A DNA stretch of 45,073 nt from Parasitella parasitica (taxonomy: Eukaryota > Mucoromycota > Mucoromycetes > Mucorales > Mucoraceae): positions 1 through 45,073 of the forward strand of contig MU619295.1 of NCBI GenBank assembly GCA_025201805.1. The letters are read 5' to 3'. Below the pieces are notes generated by a model. It did not search any database, was not told where the DNA came from, and worked only from the letters and a program-made list of their open reading frames with translations. Position numbers and translations under genes: made by a program. Below are positions 19,958 to 29,416 of the stretch, piece after piece. The stretch's first letter is position 1; each line of letters begins with the position of its first letter.

Positions 19958-21798
19958 TTAACAGGCTTTGACAAGCTTCCATGAACCCCAAGCAGAGCTG
20001 CTGGGGACTTCCCCCTGCGTCCACCATTGAGCCTTATACACGCTTCCCTTGTAGGACACAGAGTTGCCATTATTGTAGATAGTTGAAGCATCCCAAGCAG
20101 CAGCACTACCGCAACCAGCTCCAGAGGCAGGAGTCGAACTTGCTGAGCCGTTAGCAGAGGCGGTAGCAGTCATAACGCCAGTGGAAGTAGAACTGGAAGT
20201 GCCATTATTGATAGGAGCTGGCTTGGAGTTACCAGCTATCATGGGAGCAATAGCATTGAGAAGTTCACCGTTTTCTTGTTCAATAGACCAACAGAAGAGA
20301 CCAGCGAGACCTTTGCTTAAAGCAAAATCAGTCTTGACACCGAGAGAAATAGGATCATCATAAGAGATGAATTGCTTGTTTTGGGGATTATACAGCCAGG
20401 GCGTTTGAGTAATATTGTCAAAATGCCTAATCCAAGGAGATGCTGCAGTAGTGGGAGATGAAAGAAGTCCTTGGGATCTCATATTTGCCCATCTCCAAAC
20501 TCCAGATGCTTGAGAAGTATCGCTTGAGCAAAACTGATTTGCCCATGGACCTATACATGTAAATAGCAAGATTATTGTTAGTCAAGTCAACAGACTACCT
20601 CAAAAATCTCAAAATCCGACTACCATCAAAAGAATCCCCAAGTGGAGGAGTAGGAGAAACAGCAGAATTATACTGAGTAGTAGGATCCGAAGTAACAGTT
20701 AAGGTTTGAGCACGACCATAGAAAGGAATACCACCCGCTAGTTTGTTGTAAGGGACACCAGCTGCATGCCACAATTCAATACCTTCAGCAAAACCATAAG
20801 CATAGCCATGCCCTGGTTGACTGTGGAAAGGTGCATTAGGGCCGCTGGTACTATTCCACGCACCGTTGACATCAAAAGTCATGACATGGAAACGATCGAC
20901 GTAAGGAACAAAGCCTGATACATCAGTAACTGCGGTTGCTATGGACAATCATGTTAGAACAAGCATTTTCATTTAGCATTGATTTAAAGAAAGAGATACT
21001 TACAGCCTCCAAAGGGTGAAATATGAACTGCCATGGTGATTTCCTTGTAGTTTTTAGGAAAGCTGCTGGTAAGAGCAGTACGAAGCTCTTTCACAAGAGT
21101 GTTGAGATTCTCGACATCGTTGTCAGACACAGCATTGCAGCCTGCACCTTTAGCAGTAGGGTATTCCCAATCTAACTTGGTGATTAATTTCTTGTAAAAC
21201 AGTTGCATACAGAATCTAACTCACCAATATCTACACCGTCGGTACCATACTTGGAAATAAAGTCAACATTCCACTGAATCCAGGTAGCACGATTGTTATC
21301 AGAGGCAGCCATGGGCGAGAAATGAGTTGATCCAGACCAGCCACCAACGCTGACCATGACTTTAACGCCAGCAGCGTGAGCCAGACTAACAAGCTTGGGG
21401 AAACCATATTGGACATATTCATCAAACAAACCGGAATCGGACCACGTAGGTTTATTATCAGTGTTTTGAATAGCAAAAGCATAGTACTATATAGAGTCGT
21501 CATGGCGGGTTAATAACTTAATTGGAGATCAAAAAGTGGCATACCAGAAACTTACAATGTGAGTGTATTTTGAGAAATCAATGTTGGCAGGAGTAAAACG
21601 GCCATATAGCCAGTTGGGAAAGTAGCTATTGTGATACGTTTAAAATTAAATTGGTTTAATTTTCAATTAATGGCATTACCCAACAATAACTTTGTCATTA
21701 GTAGCACGGGTTGTTAGGCCAGTAGGAGTAGCAGAGGAATTGCTAAGCAAGCAAAGAGTAGTTGCTGCCACTGTAACCAAGATAGTGCTGAACTTCAT
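19958..21798 (-). CDS. Secreted GH18 chitinase with C-terminal chitin-binding module
   Basis: Endochitinase-type glycoside hydrolase family 18, cutting beta-1,4-N-acetylglucosamine chains, presumably in wall remodelling or nutrition. Exons: 21798-21680, 21625-21556, 21486-21225, 21171-21004, 20938-20624, 20550-19958, giving 508 residues. The signal peptide is MKFSTILVTVAATTLCLLS. Strand 1 is VIVGYFPNWLYGR, then MVSVGGWSGS, then the catalytic DGVDIDWEYP in which Glu153 is the acid/base and all three aspartates are present. MTFDVNGAW and the late GLAGLFCWSIEQENGE complete the barrel. A Ser/Thr-rich linker leads to a CBM5/12-like module (AWDASTIYNNGNSVSYKGSV, then AQWWTQGEVP, W, C-terminal Cys). 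The catalytic motif is split by an intron exactly between DI and DWE. A TATAAATA box lies 82 bp upstream. Confidence 0.94.
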
Positions 21799-21879
21799 TT
21801 TAGAATTAAAACTAGTTGCAAATATGGATGAAAGATTGAAAGAGAAACGAAAAGGAGGAATGTCGAATTAACCAGGTCT

Positions 21880-21887
21880 TATTTATA
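21880..21887 (-). promoter_or_regulatory. TATA box of the chitinase gene
   Basis: TATAAATA on the minus strand, 82 bp upstream of the chitinase ATG. Confidence 0.55.
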
Positions 21888-23410
21888 ATGAGTTTTTGTT
21901 ATTGTATCCTAACTTCAAAATACATAATCATGAAAATTCGTCAAAAGAAAGTTTCTTACAACAAAAAGCCCTGGGAGATCACCAAGTCATTCCGCTGTTT
22001 TATATATAGTACTACTCGATCGGATGCTTTTGCTCGTTGTAATACGATTTTACATAGACACAATGAGTGTTAAATAAGGTGGGTCGAGATATATAAATTA
22101 ATTATATAGAAATTAATTCAATTACAAGATATAAAGGTCTTGCAATGATTATCAGAGCCCATATACGATATTGTTGCCAGTGGATTAATAAAAAAAACTC
22201 TTTGTAGTACCTGTTACATACAAGAAATATATTGCAATGCACCCAAATTAAATGTGTAACTATTATGAAGTATTTGGATAGTATGTAAGCAAATGCCAAT
22301 ATCCCACAGTAAACTAATAGATCTTGATCGTGCATTCAAAACAATGTAACAGCAGCGAACCTCGTATTTCGATTTCTGCCGAGGTAAAGTTATTTATTTG
22401 TGGATTACATTCCATGTTTACTACAAAGTGTATATAAACAATGACCAAAATATGGTCTTCTAAGGCCCTTTAATAAATAAACACTTATGTGTGAAAGAGT
22501 CATTTCATGAAAACAAAGACGACAGTACGAATCTGAATTGCAATTAGCATGATACAGACCATATAATGATTTTTGTTAGACTCTTCTCATTCCTCTATTA
22601 AAGCACGTAGAAAACTGCTTGTTTCCCAAGCATACAAAAATTTGTTGCTGTTTCAGCATAATTACATAATAGGTGTTGTTTATACATATTAGTAATACGG
22701 GTAGACACGTTCACTCGGGTTACAGCCATGGAACCTGCGTGTAATGCCTATTGATCGATCAGTTGGCCAAGGTAATATTAGAATTGTATTGGTTTATTTT
22801 CCATAATAGTTGTAACATTATCTAATACATTCACATAACTATTCTGCTAATGTCTAGTCTACTTTGTAGTAGTGATTGATACGAAAAAGAATATGCCATT
22901 TATATGTACAGATACTAACATCAATACAACCCAAACGCTACTTGATAAATGCCATGGTATTATTTGTCTCAATTGATACAATAAAAAACATATAATTTTC
23001 ATCTGCTTCCAGTTAATTACCTCATTTGTTTACCAGACGTAAATAAATGCCATGGAATATCCGGGAATTGATTATAGACAGGGCTACGTAACACTATGGC
23101 ATATAAAAACTCATGAAAAAGATCATTTGCGTCATATATCTACTTGTCTACCTATACACTATCATACAAGATCTATGAAATGTTTTCTTGATTTCGTGCC
23201 TGAATAAACGTGGTCTAATGACGACTTACATGACATAATTCTATTTGTTTATCTATTGATTGAAGTTTTATTACAGCGGTATTGCATTAATTTTTTGAAA
23301 ACGCATCAAGACCCTGCTTGTCACATGTTTTTGTAATTCAAAATATTGTATGCTTTATGTAAACATAAAGAACAGCCAAAACACATGCAGCTGGGCTCTT
23401 GACAACCAAA
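21888..23410. other. Gene-poor AT-rich region
   Basis: About 1.5 kb without a recognisable gene. A 13-bp motif, ATAAATGCCATGG, occurs twice (about 22945 and 23043). Otherwise nothing is seen on either strand. Confidence 0.45.
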
Positions 23411-23439
23411 TTAGTATTAGATACCACCGCGAAGCGGTG
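23411..23439 (-). repeat. Helitron 3' terminus: hairpin plus CTAA
   Basis: CACCGC (23425-23430) and GCGGTG (23434-23439) form a 6-bp hairpin with a 3-nt loop. Reading on the minus strand, CTAA follows 10 nt after the hairpin (ending at 23411) with T as the next base, the textbook Helitron 3' end. A second CTAA lies at 23420-23417. A 12-bp palindrome, GCTTCGCGAAGC (23470-23481), lies just inside. Confidence 0.75.
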
Positions 23440-23861
23440 CATAGCACGTGCTTCCCAGGGTTTGCTTTCGCTTCGCGAAGCTTGTTAAAATTCTTTATTG
23501 AAGAAAAACAATAGAAGACTTCAAAAAATATTGTGTTGTGAACATAATGGCCTACATCATCTTCCAGCAAAGAAATTTCATTGTCAACCATAATCTTTAT
23601 AAATAATAGAACACTCACATTTGAAAGCGCAACGTACAGTTGTCCGACATAAAGTGTTAGATACAACCTAACTGAGTCCAATGTTTAGCCTTGAGCATTA
23701 ATTCAATGAAAAGGCCAATCGATCAAGGAATTGAATTTACCTCATACATCAGGCTTTGAAGAATAGACATTATTGTCAAAGCCCGCATTAAGGTTTCCAG
23801 CAACATTCAAACGATTAATCAACTCTTTTTCCGAATCAAAGATGCAAATCATCAGCCTCAT
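23411..23861 (-). mobile_element. Decayed, internally deleted Helitron (3' end)
   Basis: On the minus strand, 23752-23507 matches the C-terminus of the Helitron helicase at the left of the window. Residues in line are PNSLIDWPF, TLDSVRLYL, GQLYVALSNV, KIMVDNEIS and a tail with FFEVFYCF, against its FPVRLAF, TLNSVGLYL, GQLYVALSRV and VYQEVFYNA. The frame is broken near 23690-23750. Directly upstream, 23861-23768 encodes ICIFDSEKELINRL, which resembles the YIYDT-ENE-NR block found far N-terminal in Helitron proteins. The two being adjacent implies a large internal deletion. A terminal hairpin and CTAA mark the 3' end. This copy cannot encode a working transposase. Confidence 0.65.
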
Positions 23862-24754
23862 CTAGAGACTGAAATTTGAATACGGACGTTTTAACTGCAA
23901 CAACTTTGATATACGCTGTTTGAGCTGGAATTAACGCGGCTGCTTGATGTCAAGTTTAGACTGTAAGTATTTTCATTGCTATTACTAAATATTCTTCAAC
24001 ATGCTATTTATTTTATTGTTTAGCAGAGAATTTCATCTCCAATGTGTTGCCGCAAATACCGATGATGATCAACGTGCACAATCCGGCCAAAAAATTGACA
24101 TTTATTGCAGAAAGTTCACAATTTTGCAATCAGTACTTGTGAAGTATTAGGTGTCAACTCCAAAACAAGTAGAATCCATTTTTCAGGCAATAGTAACAAA
24201 CTTACCAGAAAGGTGAGATCTATAATACACTTTATTAAAAAGAGCACTCCCACCCCAAATGCAACAGTATTTTTTTAAAAAAAAATATATAAAGGTTTAT
24301 GGCCTCCAGGTCTACTGTAATTAGGGTTTCAACGTTTTTAAATATAATATATATGATAAATAGAAATCTAATAATACTCTCATTCTCAACTATAGTAAAC
24401 ACTCTTTATATTTACAGCTTGACTCAAATTGGATACGGATATAGTGTGTTCGTTTTAGAAAAATCACTCTGAATCCCGATATTAGCATCACTCATCTAAC
24501 CCCAATTGTGCGCTTTCTAGGAATAAATCTGGAAACATCAGGAACAGGTTAATGGACATCCATTTCAATTAATTTCTTTTATCCTCCGGATTCATGATTC
24601 CGGATTCATGATTTATGAAACACATTGTGAATATACGAACTCATGAAAGCAAAAGTGTATATTGTTTAATAGAATTTTGGATAATTTTTAGTGTGGATTG
24701 ATACCGTCTAGTTTTAGGGTAAATTATTGAATCATGATTAGTCTAGTCTAGTTA
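23862..24754. other. AT-rich region, probably more Helitron debris
   Basis: No intact gene. On the plus strand, about 24025-24225 is an open frame with one internal stop. On the minus strand the same DNA has a CGNTLEMKF-like segment that might be a decayed Helitron N-terminal zinc-binding region. I cannot decide between them. A 14-bp tandem duplication lies at 24587-24614. Confidence 0.3.
24587..24614. repeat. 14-bp tandem duplication
   Basis: CCGGATTCATGATT occurs twice in direct succession (24587-24600 and 24601-24614). Confidence 0.85.
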
Positions 24755-25159
24755 TTATACAGCTGCACTGGGTGTTAGGCTTGCTTTGAGAGTTACATTT
24801 GGGTATTGCACTAATAAAGCTTCGAATTGCATGGATTTCTTTGTGACCAAAGCTGGTTTATTTGCTGGACCTGGTGAAGATTTTTTATTACCGTTTGGAG
24901 AGAATAACCCAGCGATTTTTTTAAAAAAACTTTCTCTATTATCGTCGTCTTTTTTATAACTTTTGTTATGATCCGTCGATATGCGGAACATTGGTCTTTG
25001 CTCGGTTTCCGTGTCATGGTGCAACGTTATCAAGCTTTTTGCTTGCTTTTTTGATTTCGATGCTCTTGCTAGTGATTTTCTGTCTATTATTTGGGATATA
25101 GCATGATCTATAAATGCTCTAGTGTTGATTGATACTTGATTTTGTCTATTTTTTATCAT
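24755..25159 (-). CDS. Small basic protein of unknown function (134 aa)
   Basis: Single-exon ORF starting at ATG with a TATAAATA box 65-72 bp upstream, which is why I accept it. The product is Lys/Ser/Asn-rich with no signal peptide or membrane segment. A possible amphipathic helix, ESFFKKIAGLF, sits near residue 76, followed by a Pro/Lys-rich stretch and a more hydrophobic C-terminus (MQFEALLVQYPNVTLKASL). No family is recognised. It is the first of three consecutive minus-strand small genes. Confidence 0.55.
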   Translation of the reverse strand: MIKNRQNQVSINTRAFIDHAISQIIDRKSLARASKSKKQAKSLITLHHDTETEQRPMFRISTDHNKSYKKDDDNRESFFKKIAGLFSPNGNKKSSPGPANKPALVTKKSMQFEALLVQYPNVTLKASLTPSAAV

Positions 25160-25223
25160 AATGATTCTATGGATTTAATTTTAATCAAAGAAAGAGAAAT
25201 GGATGAAGCTCTATATTTGCAGA

Positions 25224-25231
25224 TATTTATA
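25224..25231 (-). promoter_or_regulatory. TATA box of the 134-aa gene
   Basis: TATAAATA on the minus strand, about 70 bp upstream of the ATG at 25159. Confidence 0.5.
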
Positions 25232-25360
25232 ATAAATTAGTCGATTGAGTAGGTGGTCTCATGGCATTAATGGCCCATTGTCTCTTTTATTGAATTCATT
25301 TTTTCAACTAATAATTTTCTTTAAATTAATTACATGGTACATGTTTGTACACTATTATAA

Positions 25361-25984
25361 TCAGATACTAGCACAATCACACGATTGATAGCAATAAGTT
25401 GCTGGACCTATCAATAAGCGTTTTAGCGATTGTTTTCAACTGTCAAAATTGACTATACTCACCATATAGGCTTACACAATCTGCGTTTGTGCGACTACAC
25501 AGCAGTTAGATGATCGATTAATATGCATATACTTTACTGTACACGTACCATTCACAATATCTGCTGCTGTGATTACTGCTTTGTGTCAATGCTGCTGCTA
25601 ACCCGATGATGATTGCAATTATTACAAGACAACATAAACATGAAGTTACACGTCTTTTTAAAGCAAGTTTTCGATTGTTTTTTGCTGAATAAAATTGTGT
25701 AACCGGATTGCGAGTAGGCTGCTCCTGATGCAGCGGTGGTGGTGGATAGGATAGCGGCTTTGGAGGTGGTTGGTAATATGTATGTCCTGGAAGGCTGTTT
25801 GCTTCTTCGTTGTATGCTGGAGGGGGAGGGGGAGGGGGAGGATGAGGGAGAGGAGGTCGTGGAGGGCTACTATAATTGATTGATGAACATAGATGTCTTT
25901 GAGTATATGTATTGGCACATGGAGAGCTGTAGTTACAAACAACATTTACCTACCCTCATGATATTGATCTTCTGCTGAATCCAT
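25361..25984 (-). CDS. Proline-rich single-pass membrane protein with Cys-rich tail (144 aa)
   Basis: Found by joining exons 25984-25950, 25869-25549, 25494-25463 and 25407-25361; phases agree at all three junctions and the frame ends in TGA. The cytosolic-type N-terminus has a poly-Pro run followed by AYNEEA, and QPPPKPLSYPPPP, which look like SH3/WW ligands. A basic stretch (KNNRKLALKRR) then precedes a single hydrophobic segment (CLCCLVIIAIIIGLAAAL). The C-terminal 37 residues carry six cysteines (CECRTNADC, YGPATYCYQSCDC), as in small disulphide-bonded ectodomains. Orientation by the positive-inside rule is N-in, C-out. The first intron (80 nt) has two possible acceptors three bases apart, differing by one Ser. 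Function is unknown; a wall or surface sensor would be a guess. Confidence 0.65.
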
Positions 25985-26132
25985 AGATAATATTACAGGG
26001 AGAAAAAACGCATTCCTCTTTTATTCATTGACACGCTATTTATCATATTTATCCGAAACATTCGCTAAAAATTCTTCGATTTATTTGTTATAGAAGCAAA
26101 GTTCATTAGAGTTTCATAAAGAGATAGGTTAA

Positions 26133-26615
26133 TTAAACTACAATTACAATGGTAAACATGATGGCAGCAAGCGTAATTGGAATACCCATGCTTGTGAGAC
26201 TTGCCATGCTTCCAGCTGGAGGCTGATTAGGAACGCTGGAAGGGAGGCCGGTGGCAGTATAAACCTGAGTATATGTTGCAGTAAATGTAGCAGGAGCGCT
26301 AGGAGGATAGTAGGTAGTCGATTGGCCATATGTAGCTGTAGGCCAAGATCCAGACCAAGTAGTAGAAGCTCCGTTGCCCCAGTTACTGTTGCTGTTATCC
26401 CCATCACCATTGTTGTCATCCCTGTCCCTGTCATTTTTGTTGTCATTGTCATTGTCCCAATCATAATCGTCATTATCCCAATCATTGTTATCATCCCAAT
26501 CTTCATGGTCGTCATCTTCACAGTGCTTGTGGTGGTGATTGGCAGCGACTTGAGTTACAATAAGGCATACAACAAAGACCATGAAAAATACAAATTTGGT
26601 AATAGATAATTTCAT
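26133..26615 (-). CDS. Asp/Asn-rich secreted protein, probably GPI-anchored (160 aa)
   Basis: Single-exon gene. A signal peptide (MKLSITKFVFFMVFVVCLIV, residues 1-20, then TQVAA) is followed by a His cluster (NHHHKHCEDDDHEDW). A low-complexity region of Asp, Asn, Trp and Tyr follows to about residue 78, then a Ser/Thr/Pro/Tyr-rich stretch likely to be O-glycosylated. The C-terminus is hydrophobic (IPITLAAIMFTIVIVV) after small residues, as in GPI-anchor signals. A TATA box (TATATAAAG) lies about 75 bp upstream. The acidic and His residues could bind metal ions, but nothing proves it. Confidence 0.75.
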   Translation of the reverse strand: MKLSITKFVFFMVFVVCLIVTQVAANHHHKHCEDDDHEDWDDNNDWDNDDYDWDNDNDNKNDRDRDDNNGDGDNSNSNWGNGASTTWSGSWPTATYGQSTTYYPPSAPATFTATYTQVYTATGLPSSVPNQPPAGSMASLTSMGIPITLAAIMFTIVIVV

Positions 26616-26685
26616 TTTGGCTTTCCTAGTTTGATTTATTTGTTTGTTTAATGATAATGAAGATAAAGAGTCAAGTTTTCAAGCT

Positions 26686-26694
26686 CTTTATATA
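26686..26694 (-). promoter_or_regulatory. TATA box of the Asp/Asn-rich protein gene
   Basis: TATATAAAG on the minus strand, about 75 bp upstream of the ATG at 26615. Confidence 0.5.
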
Positions 26695-27198
26695 CTAAAT
26701 GAACTCCAAATCTTGCGTTTAGCACAATTGGCGATATTCTGTAAAGACATCATCCGGCATGGTTACTGATGGTTGGGCAAGAACTGCTTATTCGATTACA
26801 ACACATTGCATCAATATGGGTTTGTGGTTTTTCTGCAACAATCTATATGATATTGATTTCAACCGTACATTACATAATAGAACTCCTTTGCTGATAATTA
26901 TGATGATAATGTTAATGATTCTGTGTACTCCTTTCTTTCATCCACGCCGTGCTTCTCTTGTATACACATACATCTACATTTCATACCAACATGTAAATCC
27001 GGCATTATGCAGCCAACAAAAAGATCAAATGATTACTGCAATTTATCACAGCTCCAAAGATGGTATGATGCCATGTATTAAATCAAGTAACAGGGGACGA
27101 TTGCATGCATGGAACATAAATCATATGTTGTCTTTTTTTTTAGTGCTTTTATTACTCATTAGAGCATTTCTGCTAATTATATATTTGCATATTCTAAT
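26695..27198. other. Intergenic region downstream of the acyl-CoA synthetase gene
   Basis: AT-rich, holding the promoter of the Asp/Asn-rich protein gene. A plus-strand ORF of 153 codons (26759-27220) runs into the last exon of the synthetase gene on the other strand and has no protein-family character; I treat it as chance. Confidence 0.5.
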
Positions 27199-29416
27199 TC
27201 AGTTGATTCTCTTTTTGTAATTTTTCCATAATTCCTCACGTAAAACGAATTTCTGGACTTTACCTAATCTGATGGTTAGTAGACGTACATATCCTATAAT
27301 GTGTCATTGCGTAAAGCATGCCTTACCAGTGCTAAAGAATTTTTTTGTCGAGATAGTATCAGAAAACGGCCACTTGTAGTATGCATATATTAATCTTACC
27401 TTGTTTTAGGGATTTCTTTAGCAAACACAACTTTGGCGGGACACTATTATTTATCAAGTGGTATTCTTTTTTAGAAATAGTATTTAAACGATTTACATAA
27501 TTTGATATACCTTGTAGCCAGCCAAAGAATTTCTACAATGAAGAATAACAGTGGATTCGTCTAATGTTCTATCTCTCTTGAGTACGACAAAAGCAACAGG
27601 TCTTTCGCCCCATTTATCATCAGGACCAGCGACGATAGCACTGCAATCCTCGATTTTAAATATCGTCATCGTGAATATGTGTCAATCTTACCATTCTGAA
27701 ACTTGATCCAATTGAACAATTACACTTTCAACTTCGATGGAACTAATGTTCTCTCCACCTGAAACAATGACATCTTTGCTTCTATCAACAATCTCAATCG
27801 ATCCATCAGGGTGTCTGACAGCAAGATCACCTGTCCAATAAACCCCATTTCTAAATGCTTTCTTGGTTTCTTCAGGATTTCGATAATATCCCTTCATCAC
27901 AAGGTTTCCAGTAAAACAGATTTCTCCAACCTCTTTTCCATTGGGTTTTACGTCTATTGATGTGTCTATGTTCAAGACTCGAATTTCATCCGATGTGACA
28001 ATGTTGAAGCCAGGTCTGGCCAAAAGTTTCGCCTGTTCTTCTTCATTGTACTGTGAAAGTATGTAGTGATCATAGGTCAGTACAGCTGGACCTATATACG
28101 TATGATTTTCAGTCACTAGATTTGTATTTTTAGCAAATTTCACCTCACCGTAAGTCTCGGTCAAACCATAAACTTGCGTAGGCTTCAAATTCAAGGCCTT
28201 CATCCGCTGAATCAAGGTACTGGATAGAGCTGACCCTGAAAAAAAAAAGTGGATGCATTTAATATTTCATGCGCTCAATGAACAAGCATGGCACCAACCT
28301 CCACTATAAGCATTCACAGAATGCTCGAGTCGAACAGCATCTTCATGATTGCATATTTCGTTTTGAACCGTAGGCGCACCGTTGTAATGAGTGACTCCAT
28401 GCTCCTTGAGGAGCTTCCAAATGAGGGTATAGTCCAGTTTATTCAGCATGATCTGTGTACCACCAACGGCAACAATTGCCCAAGGGAACCCCCAACCTAA
28501 CAACAGACACAGGTTATTCCTTTTTGTTTTGTTTTGTTTTTATGTATGACCAGCAGGTATATACTTTCCATTACAATGAAACATTGGCAAGGTCCATAAA
28601 AACACGGTATTAGGCGAAAGTTGATCATGAATGGCCATTCCCAACGCCATCATATAAGCACCGCGATAAGTCACCATGACACCCTTGGGCCTACCTGTTG
28701 ATCCAGAGGTGTAATTGATAGAAATTATTTCATTTTCGTCTGCAGTAGTGGGAAGCTCGTTCCAACCAAGACGGCTGCTGCTGCTATTGGTTTTTAAAAT
28801 TACTTCGTAGGGATCTTGGCTTGCATCGTCTGAATCAGCAACCTCAATAAACCCAATGTTTGAGGCAGTCTTTGTCTTGTCTGTTAAGCGATCCATCAGC
28901 TCCGTCTGCACAATCATCACTGATACGCCTGAATGTTCAGCAACGTACTCGATTTCCTTTGCAACAAGACGGGTATTCATGGGAACACTAATGGCGCCGA
29001 TAGCGGGTATCGCGTATTGTGCTTCAATAAAGGCAGGGATATTCTGACAAAGAATGCCTACACGATCGCCAGGCTTTACTTGGTATGTTTTGATCAATAC
29101 GTGTGCAAGTGTTTTGACTCGTTCTGTTAATTGCAAATATGTAAAGCTCTTTTGTCGATGGATGATGGCCGTCTTGTGAGCATAGACCATGGCGCTTCGC
29201 AGTAAAAAACTGAGTGGATCCAATTTGGAAATGTAAGGTGCCTGATCCTGTCTTCTTTGAATACGTACTATACGTCTATTGCGTAAGTGAAAAGAGTGTG
29301 TTTTGTATTTCTATGACAGCATACATACATGATTCAAAATGAGGATTTTCGTTAGGGTTTAGGTGATGCTTGATGTTTTCCAAACGCTGTTTGGCTGCAT
29401 TGCTAGGATTTGCCAT
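27199..29416 (-). CDS. AMP-binding acyl-CoA synthetase-like enzyme
   Basis: Member of the ANL adenylating superfamily that activates a carboxylic acid with ATP and joins it to CoA; closest in motif pattern to plant AAE-type medium-chain or aromatic acyl-CoA ligases. Seven exons: 29416-29329, 29267-28569, 28496-28299, 28235-27692, 27640-27511, 27443-27400, 27268-27199, giving 590 residues. Motifs are the P-loop YTSGSTGRPKG (215-225), LPMFHCNGWGFPW, GAPTV, YGLTETYG, YWTGDLAVRHPDGSIEIVDR, GGENISSIEVE and the late GKVQKFVLREELW whose Lys is catalytic for adenylation. No PTS1 tail (ends KKRIN). Intron 2 would have to begin GAAAGT instead of GT to keep FHCNGWGF. Six of seven exons fit perfectly, so the gene is real, but this allele may be mis-spliced or carry a sequence error. 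Confidence 0.88.

Noticed and set aside
25658-25945. 95-codon minus-strand ORF over the proline-rich gene
   Set aside because: Wrong frame: the adjacent frame gives poly-Pro, a membrane helix and a Cys-rich tail with phase-consistent introns.
26759-27220. Plus-strand ORF of 153 codons
   Set aside because: It overlaps the last exon of the acyl-CoA synthetase on the other strand, has hydrophobic AT-driven composition, no family signature and no promoter element.
17000-29416. A secondary-metabolite or lipid gene cluster
   Set aside because: The genes encode unrelated housekeeping functions on mixed strands with long gaps; there is no synthase, P450 or dedicated regulator pattern.
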